Shown in pieces: positions 19,750 through 31,200 of a stretch of DNA of 64,000 bases. The translations under genes and the position numbers were made by a program. The stretch lies in contig CM119271.1 of assembly GCA_051294375.1 (NCBI GenBank), positions 4,783,579 to 4,847,578 of the forward strand, read 5' to 3'. Position 1 is the stretch's first letter; each line of letters begins with the position of its first letter. This DNA is from Paraspadella gotoi. Taxonomy: Eukaryota; Chaetognatha. Under the pieces are notes generated by a model, which worked only from the letters and a program-made list of their open reading frames with translations, did not search any database and was not told the DNA's origin.

Positions 19750-20800
19750 CTATTTGCCCTTCTTGGCTTTGAGCTTGCGCATGTAAAACTCCAGCTCCTT
19801 GCCCTCGAGAATGTAGCCGTCGGCGCGACCGACTTGGCCCGGGCGGGAGGAGATCGCCGCGAGAATGCGACCCGTTTGAAACAACTCCTCGAGCGCCGGG
19901 TCGACCTGTAAGGAGTTAAAAAACATGCTCGAGTATTCGTTGCGACAATCTGATTTAAAGTTTTTGGATTTGGGCTCACCTTGGCGGTTTTTCGCCTGTC
20001 ATCGTATTTCTTCTGCGATTTCTTCGATCTCTTCTTGTTGAAGAGAGCCTCGTCGGCTTCGCTCAGTTTCGAGCCCTGAACAATATGGTTCGATTTATTC
20101 GGAGACAAGACAAGACAAGACAAGACAAGACAAGACAAGACAAGACAAGACAAGACAAGACAAGACAAGACAAGACAAGACGAATCCCTTTTCTTTGCAA
20201 CTTCTAACTTCTATTGATCATCACCTTCTTCCTCCCGAGAGGCAGGGCATAGTGAGCCTCGTACCACTGGCGAAAGGGCGTGGCGTCAACGGAAATGATG
20301 GCATTCTTTACGAGGGTCTTGGTCCTGACCAACTCGTTGTTGCTCGCGTTGTAGACGGTGTCGATGATTCGAGCCTTGCGGGAGATCGCCTCCGATCCCC
20401 AAGAGAAGTTGCCGGTGTCTAATCTAGAGACGTGAAATGAAATGTGTTATTGTTCAGCGACAATGCGACATTCACCTCGAGTAGCAGGCCATTTTTTAAA
20501 AAAATTGGTTTGCAGAAATATAATCGCAAATGACACAATTTGTTTAAGACAAAAGAAATTGCGTTTTGACTTTTTTAACTTGAATCCTCTCCCACCTTCA
20601 AACACATCGGTCTAAGCCCAATACCTAAGAGCCCTTCGTTTGATGTTTCCGCCCCTGACTCGCACCAAGTGGACGCGATAAGAACCGATCTTGGTCATGG
20701 AAGCCGGGCGACCCAACTCGTACTTTCTCTTCTTTTTGTAGGTGGGGCGCTTCCCGCCCGTCTTTCTCTTTTTGTGCCATTTCGCCTGAGAAATTCCCAT
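19750..20800 (-). CDS. RPS8: Small ribosomal subunit protein eS8
   Basis: RPS8 is a structural protein of the cytosolic 40S subunit. Four exons (20625-20800, 20225-20423, 19980-20075, 19750-19905) join in phase to 208 residues, the same length as human RPS8. Exon 1 has [31 protein letters not shown] and [10 protein letters not shown]. Exon 2 has [20 protein letters not shown]. Exon 3 has [21 protein letters not shown]. Exon 4 has [20 protein letters not shown] and a lysine-rich tail. Human RPS8 introns host C/D snoRNAs; I looked in the three introns and could not recognise one. Intron 2 carries the pentanucleotide repeat listed separately. A strong acceptor (GTTCTTTAATTCCAG, AG at 20830-20831) lies 29 bases before the ATG. 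It could equally be a pyrimidine-rich start site as seen in ribosomal protein genes. Confidence 0.96.
20104..20181. repeat. (CAAGA)n pentanucleotide microsatellite in RPS8 intron 2
   Basis: About 15 uninterrupted copies of a CAAGA unit on the plus strand (TCTTG in the transcribed sense), between exons 2 and 3 of RPS8. The units are identical, which points to recent expansion and likely length variation between individuals. Confidence 0.95.
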
Positions 20801-20989
20801 TTTCTCTTTTACAAAAAAATCAAAAACCCCTGGAATTAAAGAACGGTGAAAAAAAAAATAACAATAATAATCAGTCAAAAATAAACATTAACAAACAATA
20901 GAGACCATTTTGAAAGAAAAATTAAACACCATCCATTATCAATTAGAAAGACTAGTTTATTAATTTGCGATTCGTCCACCGCTTTCTTC

Positions 20990-21454
20990 TTATCCGTCCC
21001 CGTCTTCCTCGATGCAACCGTCGACGAGCCGCTTGAGCGCCTCGTTCTCCATGGCGGCGGCGACGCGCTCCTTGTCATTGATTTGCTTGTTGACGTCGTC
21101 CTCGGTGTCGTGGGATCCCGGGCGGACAAAAACGTCGACTTTGTGGCGTCGCCCGAAGTAATTAGAGATCTTGGTGCGGATGCAGAGGCCGATGAGGGCG
21201 GCGAGGGAGCAGTGGGGTACGGTGGGGGAGAAGGCGACGCGAACCCGTAAGGATTCGTCGTCGTCGCCGTCTGGGTGGGAGAGTTTCCTGCGCTGGACGG
21301 CAACGCTACCCTCGTCGACGACGCCCAGATCCTCGAGCGTCTGCGGCTTCTCGGGGTCGCGAATGTCACGGATCACGTCGTAGATTTCCATGGCAAAATC
21401 GGCGAGGGATTCGGGAGTCGCGTCGGCGAGGTCGTCCTCGTCATTGTCCATCAT
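20990..21454 (-). CDS. CIAO2A: Cytosolic iron-sulfur assembly component CIAO2 (CIAO2A-like)
   Basis: A 154-residue single-exon protein of the MIP18/DUF59 family, a component of the cytosolic iron-sulfur cluster targeting complex. The family core runs from about residue 20: IYDVIRDIRDPEKPQTLEDL, then VAFSPTVPHCSLAALIGL with the conserved reactive Cys in PHCS, then VNKQINDKERVAAAMENEAL. The INDKERVAAAMEN string and the preceding TEDDVNKQ are closer to CIAO2A (FAM96A) than to CIAO2B, but assignment to one paralogue is inference. A short acidic N-terminus (MMDNDEDD) precedes the domain. A candidate poly(A) signal AATAAA lies about 30 bases after the stop codon, on the minus strand near 20958. RPS8 starts 189 bases downstream. 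Confidence 0.9.
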   Translation of the reverse strand: MMDNDEDDLADATPESLADFAMEIYDVIRDIRDPEKPQTLEDLGVVDEGSVAVQRRKLSHPDGDDDESLRVRVAFSPTVPHCSLAALIGLCIRTKISNYFGRRHKVDVFVRPGSHDTEDDVNKQINDKERVAAAMENEALKRLVDGCIEEDGDG

Positions 21455-21632
21455 GAACGCTTGCGGGGAAACCCAGTCCGAACGATTATCATTATCATAT
21501 TCGACTTTGGATTAAAAATTTTCTGTAAGGCCACCTAAGGAAAACAATTTCCAAAATATTTCAACGATTTCAAAAATATAACAACCGCAAAGAGTAAGAT
21601 GGGAACTCGGCACTCAAGTTTAATGACAACAA

Positions 21633-24267
21633 TCATTGGACATCATCGTCCTCCTCATCGTCCTCCTCATCATCCTCTTCTTCATCATCCTCTTCATCGT
21701 CATCCTCCTTTTCCTCATCTTCCTCCTCATCCATCTTAAAGTCTTCCACGACGTCTTTTTTCGACTTGAGTTTTTTCAGCTCTAACTCGGAGAGTTTTCT
21801 TTCTTTCAGTTTGGATTCATCAAATTCTTCTTCATCTTCCTCCTCTTCATCTTCATCGCTTTCGCTCTCCGCGTTGACAAAGTCTTCCTCCGTCAAATCA
21901 ACCATATCCTCGTCGCCATCGTCTTCTTCTTCTACATCTTCCTCCTCCTCCCTTTTTCTCTTCTTCCCCTTCTCTCTCCCCTTTCGCTTCTCCCCGGTCT
22001 TCTTTTCTTCTTCCTCCATCTCTCTCTGCGCGTCAGCCATCCTCAACTCTTCCACTCTCTTCTTCCGATATGTGGCGGCGTACTTGGACAGCGGCGTCCC
22101 CGCTGCCTTTAGCGCCGCCTCCCAGGAGTCGACAGCGTCGAGATTTCCGATACCGAAAGAAACGCTCTTGCGTCGGGATTCCACGAAGGTGGAATTTTCT
22201 TGGATCAACGTGAGGAGTTGCTTGACTAACTTTACGTAGCGGGAAACCTAAAATAAGGCCAAGTCGAATAAAAAATATTTAATTACATGATAGTATATGA
22301 ATTTGGTACAACCAATAGATTTATGAATATACCATTAGCCCAACAACTTCATACAACCCCACAATATGCAAACGAGATCGAAAGCTTCATTTGCTTTACT
22401 ATTGAAATTAAGAAAACGTAACGAAAATAAAAATTCGCCTACTTGAGTGACTTACCGACGTGGTCTTAAGAAACTTCTTCATCCGCACTGTGGCCGGGAT
22501 GACGATCTCCGGATAAGATATAGAATGGGAGAGAGTCGTCAGATGATCCACGATCAGGTCGTAAATTTGGTCCATGGCGCCGTCCTGGAACGACCGCTCT
22601 CTCAGCTGTTTCTTACTCAGCTTGAGAAGGCAGGCGAAATTCAGAGGCTTTAGGGAAGCAGCGCCGAAAGGTTTGGAGAAGTTGACGAGGGAGAAAACTT
22701 CGAGCACGGGAGACAAGAGCGGGATGTAGGTGTTCGTGGCGTCTGAAAGGATGTTTAGTGCGCGAATGCAGTGAAAACGAAGAGGAAGAAACTTGGCCGA
22801 CGGGTTGAGGCGCATCACGCCGAAGACGACTTGCGTCAGCGGGTAGATTAGCGGTTTTAGAGTGGCGTTGTTGGGACCCGCCGCCGCCAACATTCGGCAC
22901 CAAAGATGGAGCGAGTGAATAAACTGCCAGTTGTAGACAGTCTGCACGGTTTCCTTCTTGTGGACGTTGATGGCGTTGCGTAGATGAATGGCAAGTTGGC
23001 GGATGTAAACGAAGGCGTGTTGATAGGCGACGACTGGATTGAGAAGAAGCAGCTCTACAAGCGAATGCTGCATGAAGTTAATGAGCGGCAACGTTGAGGG
23101 AGAAGTGAACTTGGTGTTGCGCACGAACGCCGTGTAAAGGGCCTTGATCACGATATCGAGGAGTTTTTCCTGTAAACGGTGAACGATCTTGATGATTGAT
23201 AGAAAGGCAAGCACGCGCACTGTCTCCTCCTCTTGGCTCCACAGTTTAACCAGGCGACGCACGGCGACTCGAGCGACTTTTGGAAAGCAGACGACGTAAG
23301 GCGCCATCTGATGCACGTGCTTCAGCACCACAGAGACGATAGAAGGCTCCGCCATTTCCTGCAGTAGCTGGATCAGCGAGATGCAGTAAAGCCTGACGTC
23401 CTTTTGCACTTTGATCCAAAAAGAACTTTCCGATGGCAGCATGGCTTTTTTCTCCATAGTTTTTTCCGAAGGGAGCTTGAGGATTTTGTGCAACGCGGGC
23501 CGGACGTCGAGCAGGCAGGCGCGGACTACTGCGTTGAAGACAGCGCTGCCCCCGACGACGAAGGCTGACTGCTTGACCCGTTCCTCCTTCGAGGCGCCGC
23601 ACTGCTGCACGGCGCAACGGAAGGCCCCGATGAGACGCCGGAGGGAACCAATAGAATCCTCGTCGCGGATCTTGGACGACCAGGCTGACACCATCTTCTG
23701 CGTGACCTTGACTCCGCCCTTGCGTTTCTTATCCACCGCTTTTTCCTTCTTGGAAGTCGCTTCCTCTGCTTCGCTGTCGTCGCTGGCCACCTCAAGCTTT
23801 TCCGGAAGCTTGTGAATTTTTTGGTCATCGTCGTCTTCTTCCTCGTCATCACTTTCCTCGTCATCACCATCATCGTCATCGTCGCCATCGTCGGAAGCCT
23901 CAAAGTCGAGCAGCTCTTTGTCCGCAGATTCTAAGTACTTGAAAAACTCAGGATCCGATTCCTTGAGCTTTTCAATATCTCGTTTGTGCTTGCTGATCAT
24001 CAGCGTGCCTCCGCCGAAAGTCGCGCCTTCATCGTCGCCGTCGTCATCCTCGACGGACTCATCGTCCGAAACGTCGTCTCTCGCGGCGGCTTTGACTCCG
24101 ATCTCTCCAGTATCGCTGTCGTAATCGAGATCGTCGCTATTATCGTCATCGTCCTCTTCGGTCGAAAGTTTAGCCACTTTTTTAGGCGGCATTGACTTTC
24201 GCTTTTCGGTGGAAGGCTTAGCCTTAGGTTTTTGAACCTTATTTTTCGGTTTGAAAGCTTTTCCCAT
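21633..24267 (-). CDS. NOC2L: Nucleolar complex protein 2 (NOC2L)
   Basis: NOC2 family proteins act in nucleolar 60S ribosome assembly and export; animal NOC2L also binds histones as a co-repressor. Exons 22456-24267 and 21633-22247 join in phase to 808 residues. The N-terminus is basic (MGKAFKPKNKVQKPKAKP), followed by several acidic stretches rich in Asp and Glu up to about residue 190. The Noc2 domain spans roughly 200-640. It includes FNAVVRACLLDVRPALHKIL, FWIKVQKDVRLYCISLIQLL, HMRQLAIHLRNA-type sequence (IRQLAIHLRNAIN), WQFIHSLHLWCRML and PLRFHCIRALNILS. After SRYVKLVKQLL the end carries a conserved FGI...W block (SFGIGNLDAVDSWEAAL) and then an unusually long Asp/Glu run of about 80 residues, coded by GAT/GAG repeats. 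The ATG directly follows TTTCGCCAAG. Confidence 0.93.
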
Positions 24268-24738
24268 CTTGGCGAAATTAAATTAAAATGAATTGAAATA
24301 ACAATAGAAAATTTATGCGATGGATCTTGGAAAAAACATTGATAGCAATTAAATAAATTAGGAAACTTGAACAAGAACAAGTTGGCAATGACAAACTAAC
24401 GAAAAATTATAAAATTTTCGAAAACACCCCTTAAGGATGATCTGAGATTGCCATTCGGCAGTTTGATGAACTCCAAAATTCAAGTAGGACCGAGGTGAGC
24501 TCTCTACAATAAAATCCGCTCATCAGATTATCAAGTCAAAAATGTCATCAACCTTACTGTGAGGAGTGAAACAATTAAAAGTATCGACGACTCGATGCGC
24601 AAGCAAAGATATCGCATTGTAGTAAAAAAAAAGTGGATCAAAAATATTTAATGAGATTACCTATAAATAAAAAAAAATTTAACCTCTAAAATAGGCTTTC
24701 ACTTTCAGTTTAAAAAGAAAAATCTTAAAAGTATAGTG
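24268..24738. other. Intergenic region upstream of NOC2L, no gene seen
   Basis: AT-rich sequence between the inverted-ended element and the NOC2L start. It should contain the NOC2L promoter. I see no clear motif. Confidence 0.5.
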
Positions 24739-25359
24739 ATCTCGCCAGACGTTACTATAAAAAAAAAATTAATGAAAAAATATAAAAAAAAAACAAATGA
24801 TTAATGCGATGATAACCAAATGATTAATGCGATGATAATCATTCATTGATGCGATGATAATCATATATTAATGCGATCATAGTCATTCATTGATGCGATA
24901 AATCATAAATAAAAAAATCATCGTAAATAAAACAAAAAACGTATGAGTGAGAGAGAGAAAAAAAAGAGAAAGAAAAAGAGCAAGAAAAAAAAGAGAAAGA
25001 AGCTGGACAGTCGCTGCAGAACTTAACTCGTTTTTAGACAAATCAGAAGAAGCAGCAATGAAAAAAAAGTGATATATAATTAAAAGAGAGAGAGAGCAAC
25101 ATATATTTAAAAGAGAGAGAGATAAAGAGCGGAACTCGTTTATATATATAAAAATTATTTTGTAAATAAAACAAACAAATCAGTGGAAGAATATAGAACA
25201 TATGAATCGAAAAGATTTTGCCGATTAGAAGCTATATCTAAATTTTTAACTTCCGATCGTTACACACTTGAGCTATTTTTAATGTTAAAACAGTATGAAG
25301 ACGACGACGGTAAAAAAAAGCAGAAATGAATTAACATCTCGCCCAAGTCTGGCGAGATA
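24739..25359. mobile_element. Non-autonomous element with ATCTCGCCAGAC inverted ends (copy A)
   Basis: The left end carries ATCTCGCCAGAC (24739-24750) and the right end its exact reverse complement GTCTGGCGAGAT (25348-25359). The right end also forms a hairpin with a preceding ATCTCGCC. Inside are short tandem units built on GATGCGATGATAATCATTC (24800-24905), purine-rich runs and no coding sequence. A second copy at 44.6-50.1 kb shares both ends, the unit type and long internal blocks, for example GATTAGAAGCTATATCTAAA. Sequence just outside the left end (AATCTTAAAAGTATAGTG) is also shared, so the true end may lie about 20 bases further left. Subterminal inverted repeats, a 3' hairpin and a minisatellite core recall HINE/helentron-related or bivalve pearl-like elements. 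The class is inference. Confidence 0.8.
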
Positions 25360-25422
25360 AAAAAAAGCTCTTCTTTTTACATTAAATAAAAACTAACGTC
25401 GTATTATGAAAGCAAAATGTGC

Positions 25423-27225
25423 TTATAAATCTTTCTCCTTATCTGAATCAATATCAGCGAGATCTTGGCATAAACTTTTCTTCGCTGCTGCTTCTTCTTC
25501 TTCTTTCATTGCTTCTTTTTTCATTGCCATCTTCTCCCTGTACAAAACGTACCGAAGATTATGAATATGTTGCCTCCTTTCACTTCTCTTCTTTCTTCTC
25601 CTCCTTGGAAGAGGAGTCTCAATCGAAAGATTTTTTTCTGTGGTACAACTGTTCGTCTGTTGGTGAAGCTGAAGAGTCGATTGGCTATCTTCTTTTCCCT
25701 ATAAAAGGTTTATATCATTAAAAAAAAAAGGCTCTCCAGCAAACTTAGCGGAGTCAGTTTTTTAAAAATAATAAGGGAGTGAATAAGCGAGATTGTGAGT
25801 CTTGATTGAAATGTCAGGGGCAAGATAGACGTTTAATGTATTATTTGGGTCACCACATACTGAGAGAATATCAACTTTTCTCACCTGAAGACTTTGGTTT
25901 TCTCGCTCTTGTCCTGCACCCACATTTTCTTCCAGAGGAATTTCTTTATGCACATCCTCGACCGAATCAAAATCTTCCTGATCTTGGGATTGTCTTTTTC
26001 TCTCGTCTTCTTTCTTTCCTCTCCTTTTGGCGATGTATGCCTGCATCCGAAGATTGTTTCTTTCCAACCTCTTTCCGTAGAGAGGCTTCTTACTCTTTGT
26101 CTGAAATGGTTCTTCCGTCAAAAGAGAGTCTTCTATTTTCATCGGCTGGTGAAACTGGAGAACGGCGTCTGATCCCTATGAAAATAACTAAAAGTTTCAT
26201 TTTGAATTTTATGTATAATTAGATATAAAAATAACTATTTAATATAATAATAATGATTATTCACAAAAAATTGAAGGTGGACCGAGTATAGAGGCGGGAC
26301 TGCTATAAAAAAAAAATTACAAACACTGCTATCGTTAAATAAAATTTAAACAGTTAAACTTCAACTTTACCTTCAGACTTGGTTTTCCTTCTTGCTCCGT
26401 ATTTTCTCCTTTCCTTTTTCGAAATTGCCGATTGTATTCGGCTTCTATCGACTCTTTGGTTTCTTCCACTGGGCACGCCGATGACATCGGGACAGGTTGG
26501 GTTGCGGAAACAAATCTCATCCGGGGAATGGAAGCAGACGAAGGAAATGGCGCGGTCGGAAAAGAAGGATTGATAAAATGGTGAGGCTCGCTCCAAGGTC
26601 GAGACTCTGTCCGTGGCCGAGGCTCGAACCGGGTGATGGGCGCAGTAAAGGAGGGAGGGGAAGAAACGGTCTCAATAGTTGGTAGAGGAGCCTTCAAAGT
26701 GACAGGCTTGGGCATCGGGGCAACTAGAGATCTTGATGGTCGGAGAGTTGATGAGTTCGATTGATCGGTAGAAGGACAGTTTTCTTCCTTCTCAAGGATC
26801 ACTTCTGGTTCCCCTTGATGAATAAGCAAATCGGAAAGTCCTTGAAGCAACAGCGCTAAATTGGAAAACCTTTGCTTTTGAAGCTCCCGCACGAGTTCGT
26901 TCGGTCCCTTATCCACCGGGAGCTCGCGAATCCACTCGGCACGATCAACGATCGCGACGTAAACGATTTTCCTTCGCGATCGCCACTCCCACAGGCATCC
27001 GGCCAACGCGCCCGACGGGTCGAGAAAAACGAGATCGAACCCGGATTGGACCCAGGGGCCAAAAGCAGACTCCAGCTCTTCGTCAGTGACGCCGCCAAGA
27101 ATCGTGTAAAGAGGGTCATGGGTGCGGCGTCGAGCGAAGGCGATCCAAGCCATCCCGGTTTCCACAGATACAGAGTGAAGGGTGATAACGAGAGTGTCTT
27201 CACTCGGAAGAAGAATGAAAGGCAT
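25423..27225 (-). CDS. Unrecognised protein with a folded N-terminus and a duplicated basic exon
   Basis: I do not recognise this 473-residue protein. Three exons join in phase 0: 26371-27225, 25885-26175 and 25423-25698. Residues 1-150 look like a folded domain (MPFILLPSEDTLVITLHSVS, then SGFDLVFLDPSGALAGCLWE, VDRAEWIREL, SNLALLLQGLSDLL). Residues 150-285 are Pro/Ser/Glu-rich and probably disordered. Exons 2 and 3 both begin after a TATAG or CATAG acceptor with GGA. They share a pattern: LQ-hydrophobic-HQ near the start, then a basic KR-x-ER segment with NLR (LERNNLRMQAYIAKRR and ERRQHIHNLRYVLYREK). This looks like an exon duplication. Exon 3 ends in an acidic tail with IDSD. No signal peptide or membrane segment. 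If intron 2 is retained, exon 2 runs on for 41 more codons to a stop. The splice model rests on consensus and phase only. Confidence 0.7.
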
Positions 27226-28225
27226 GGCGTAGGTCGACGATTATGGGAACAACACTAAGAAAAGAAAAATTGAGTAATATTTGAAGCTACAGTGCAACAA
27301 CAATGTCCAACCATGTCCATTGTCCAATAACAAAAAAAAAACACCTCAAATGCTATTATGACCTATCAAGGACACCCAAGCGCTTTAAAATTTTTATCTC
27401 GTATACGCATTTGGCAATACTGGAGACTTTCGATAACGTCGGAAACACACTGAAGTTGCATGTCAAATACTAAATAAAAAATTTCTCTTTTAATTTGTTA
27501 AAAAGAACTAATATTTTAAACATAATATCGAGTTTAGAGCGTCTAAAAATAGCTTTCTGGAGTATTTATCAACGTCATGGACACCACAATAAATGTTTGT
27601 ATAAATGTATATGCACACGAATTAAGAGCAGAGACAAAAAAAATTGTTTCTTGGTAAAAACATTGTAAACGGATTCAAAGGTATTATTTACTTAATATAC
27701 AGCCCGAATATTTGTAATTTTCATTGGGTTGTAAAAAATCTGAGCTCATATTAATTGAAACTTAGATAAAAATTACAAGAAAATGGGTGCAGATTTGTAA
27801 ATTTGAGCTAGCGACAGTTTAATCGTACATGAAGACTAAATTTTTAGGACCAGTGACTTGGCGTGGACAATGATTGTTCGAAGAATTAGCAATGTTTGAA
27901 AATAAGACTAGATATGTCTGTGATAAAAATAAATTGGAGTTAAAGAAGGTATTTTTTAAAGTCAACTACAAACAGCCCAAAAAGAATAATATCTTCTGGC
28001 TCACAAAGTATCACTCAAAATTAGTGAAATAAAACTACGTAAGTAACCGAGAACTTTAAAGACTAAGTAATCGAGCAATTTGCTTCAAAAACCTAATAGT
28101 TGATATTACGACAACTTTATTAAGGACTCAGTTCCATTATTTTCCATATTCTCCTCATATTTTTACTTCCTAATTAATCCAATCACACTACCGTGGCATA
28201 ACTTTCAAGCGAGAAAAGAAGACAT
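27226..28225. other. AT-rich intergenic region, no gene seen
   Basis: About 1 kb of AT-rich DNA between AGL and the unrecognised gene. No open frame, RNA gene or inverted repeat is apparent. The promoter of the unrecognised gene should lie near 27230-27350. Confidence 0.6.
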
Positions 28226-31200
28226 TCATTTCCCCATCTCGTACAAATCGTGCATCAGTTCCAAAATAGTGGCGTGGCTCCAAGCCTGTACCATGCAAGA
28301 CCCCGGGCAAACAGCGCCTCCACAGTTGGTCAACTCTGGCAATCCACGCCACTCGTTCTCTTTGATCGTCGACTGCAGACGAGCCAAAAAGGCCTTCACG
28401 TAGTTTAGATTCTCAGTCAAGTCTGAGTCTTCGGAAAACATCAACAGAGCCCGAAGAAAGAACCCGGTCGGCCAAAGCCACTCTGGCCCTTGGTGATAAT
28501 TGTCGCTCCCGTCCACATAAAACCCGTTGTAATCAGGATCGTCAGGGTCAAGGGTCTTGACGCCAACAGGACCGGCGAGAACTTGGCGCGCCGTCTTCAG
28601 CGCGATGCGCCCGCAGTCGCGGTCAAATAGCCCAGGCGCCACCACCATGGCAGGAAGGAAGTTAGGCCGAAGCTGCATCTCTCTTCGAGGGGACGATGAG
28701 AGGACGGAGTCTCGGTAAAATCCCGAGCGTCCGTTCGACTTGGCCTCCCCGGGGATCCAAAACTCACGTTGAAAGTTTTCTTTGATAAGATTGGCCCAAT
28801 CGGCAAGCGTGATTTCCTCTTCGCCAGCGCGGATGCTGCCGAAGGGAAAAGCCTCTTTTGGCAACGATGCTAACCAAGACAAAACGGAATATGAGAGCGC
28901 TACGATCTCTACCGCGGCGCCATCCCGCGGAGTAGCCGGCTTTCCGTTTTGGGACATCTTGTCCATCCAAGTGCCACAGTTGGAGGAGTTGCCACCACTG
29001 ACGAAGCCGGTAGCGCGGTCGACTTTGACCTCCACGTTGAATCCCGCGTCCGTCATGTGATTGTCGATCGAGGGTCCGGCGTTGCGCTCGCGGAAGGAAA
29101 TCCCACGCCAATGATGCTCCAACGTTTCGTGAATGAGGTCTCGCAGAGGACGCGAGGTAGACTCGTCCTCCAGCCGCGCTTGGGATTCGTCGGTTGTGAA
29201 TAATACGTACACTGATGATTCCAAAATAGAAGTGGAACAAGACTGAAGGCAGTAATCTTTTACGCTCTGCAGCCACCACCAGACGGCGTCGCGGCAATTG
29301 TACCGAGCTCCGATGCCCTCGCCCAACAAGTTGGGAATCAGTCCGTGCCTCATGGCCGAAGCGTAGGAAAGGATTATCCATTGGGCCTCTTCAAGGCGCC
29401 GAGGCAGCAGCAGCAGGCCACGCAACGATATAAATGTGTCCCGACCCCAAGAGCGAAAAATTCCCGCAGAAAAGTGCGGCAGACCGGCAGCCATCGATGG
29501 AATGGCCTGCACCCGTCGACCGGAATTCGGGTCTACTGTCACCGGAACATAGGGAGAGGGTACCGGAGGCATTTGGTAGATCCTCGAGCATCCGACCAGC
29601 TGAACAGAAGCGAGAGCCAGATCCTTGACGAACTGAGACCCTTCAGAAACGAAAACGCCCATGCGAGAAAATATTTCGTCGAGAATCATGTCGTGGACGC
29701 CGGAAACAATGGCGTCGAAGTAGCAAGGGATGAGGTGGCGCGGAATCTTGGCTAAGTAGCGGAATACTTCTTGAAACCAAAGCCCGAGCTTTTTGGTGCC
29801 GGGGTTCCGGCTCAAACGAGCCGCCGTGTAATCCAACAACCAATCGCCCTCACGGAGATTATTAAAAAGAGAGTGACCGAGGTCTTTTTGCGGGCGAGCC
29901 TTGTCGAGCAAGTTGACGATCCCTTGCAGCCCGGCGTAGATGAGCGGGCCGTGACCGGGTATGTCGTAAACGCCGCCGATCCCTGCAGCTCGTTCTTCGT
30001 CGTTGCACCGGAAAAGGGCGTAATTAAAGTCAGCCAACGACAGGTCAGCAATAATGGTCTCTAGGTTGTTCTGCTTTAAGGCGGACAGAGAACGTCCGGA
30101 ACAAGTCTTTAAAGAATATCCAAATTGCGAGAGCGACGTACGTAGCGTTAAAACGTTCGACTTGGTCTCGTTGTTTAGGGAAAACCGAAAAGCGATGACG
30201 TTGCCGGGTCGAAAGTTGACAAAATCGATCTCTATCGACGCCGCCGACGACGGTTCGCCCTCGTCGAACCTCGGCGGCGCGAATTGCAAATCCTGATTCG
30301 CTTCGACAAAGTTGGATTCGTAAACAGGAAAATTCTCCTTGAAATAAAGCCGACAGCCGGAAGTCGGTTCGAGGAATTCGCCATCGCGCGGGTCGGCCGA
30401 CCCCCCCGAGGCGTTAGAAACGTCGAGGGAGGCTTCGAAGAGAATTTCGTCCAAGACGACACCATTGAGCTTCAGCGGCTTGAAAAACTTCTTGTCGGTG
30501 GCGGCGGAAAAGGCTGAGTAAGCAACGAGGACGATGGTCTGGTGGCTGCGGGGGTTGTGTCGAGTGATAGCCACCACAGATTCGTCGATCTGGTCCACGT
30601 ACAACTCATTGAAGCCTGTTCTCGCCATTTCTGCGTGAAGCTTGTTGAGCATTTTTTTCACGCGAATGATGCCAGTTTCCGAAGTGACGGTTGACGGGGA
30701 AGTTTTAGAAGAGAACGATTTGTAACTCCTGCGAGAGAATCAAACCGGGTTAAAGTGATCTTATTGAAAATAAATCGAATTTACTGCTGATACGTAGGAT
30801 GTGAATTGATCAACATCCGTTTATAAAATTATTACAAAATCAATAAAAACGAAGCATTTGTTAGATAGAGCTTCCGATTTCAATAAAAGTTATACAAAGT
30901 TACGCTACGGATAAGTTTGTATAAAGCTTTAGAATTTCTAGATTATGTTAAGTTCTAGTTTAGTACAATTACCTTGTCTCATTGACGACGTTAACGTGAT
31001 GCATAAACAGTTCGTCGAAACCCCTCGAGCTACCAACAGCCGAATCCCCCATGGAAACGATCGCCGCTGTAGGCAAAAAATCCAGCAAAGTCCTTATTTC
31101 AGCAAGGGAGGGATTGTCGTGCGTCTGATCGTACAAAAGTCCAGCGGCGATGGACGGACAAAGCGGTAGCTTTTCCGGTTGAAAAAAAGCCCCCACCGGG

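Noticed and set aside
20424-20624. C/D box snoRNA in an RPS8 intron
   Set aside because: Vertebrate RPS8 hosts snoRNAs, but I found no convincing C (RUGAUGA) and D (CUGA) pair with a terminal stem in the introns.
21766-22239. Plus-strand serine-rich open frame opposite NOC2L
   Set aside because: It is the mirror of the Asp/Glu-rich repeat coding of NOC2L and has no independent support.
26371-27225. XRCC4/XLF/PAXX-like head domain in the unrecognised gene
   Set aside because: Size and a disordered basic tail recalled this group, but I could not align the strands or the DxxxxW-type core, so I leave it unnamed.
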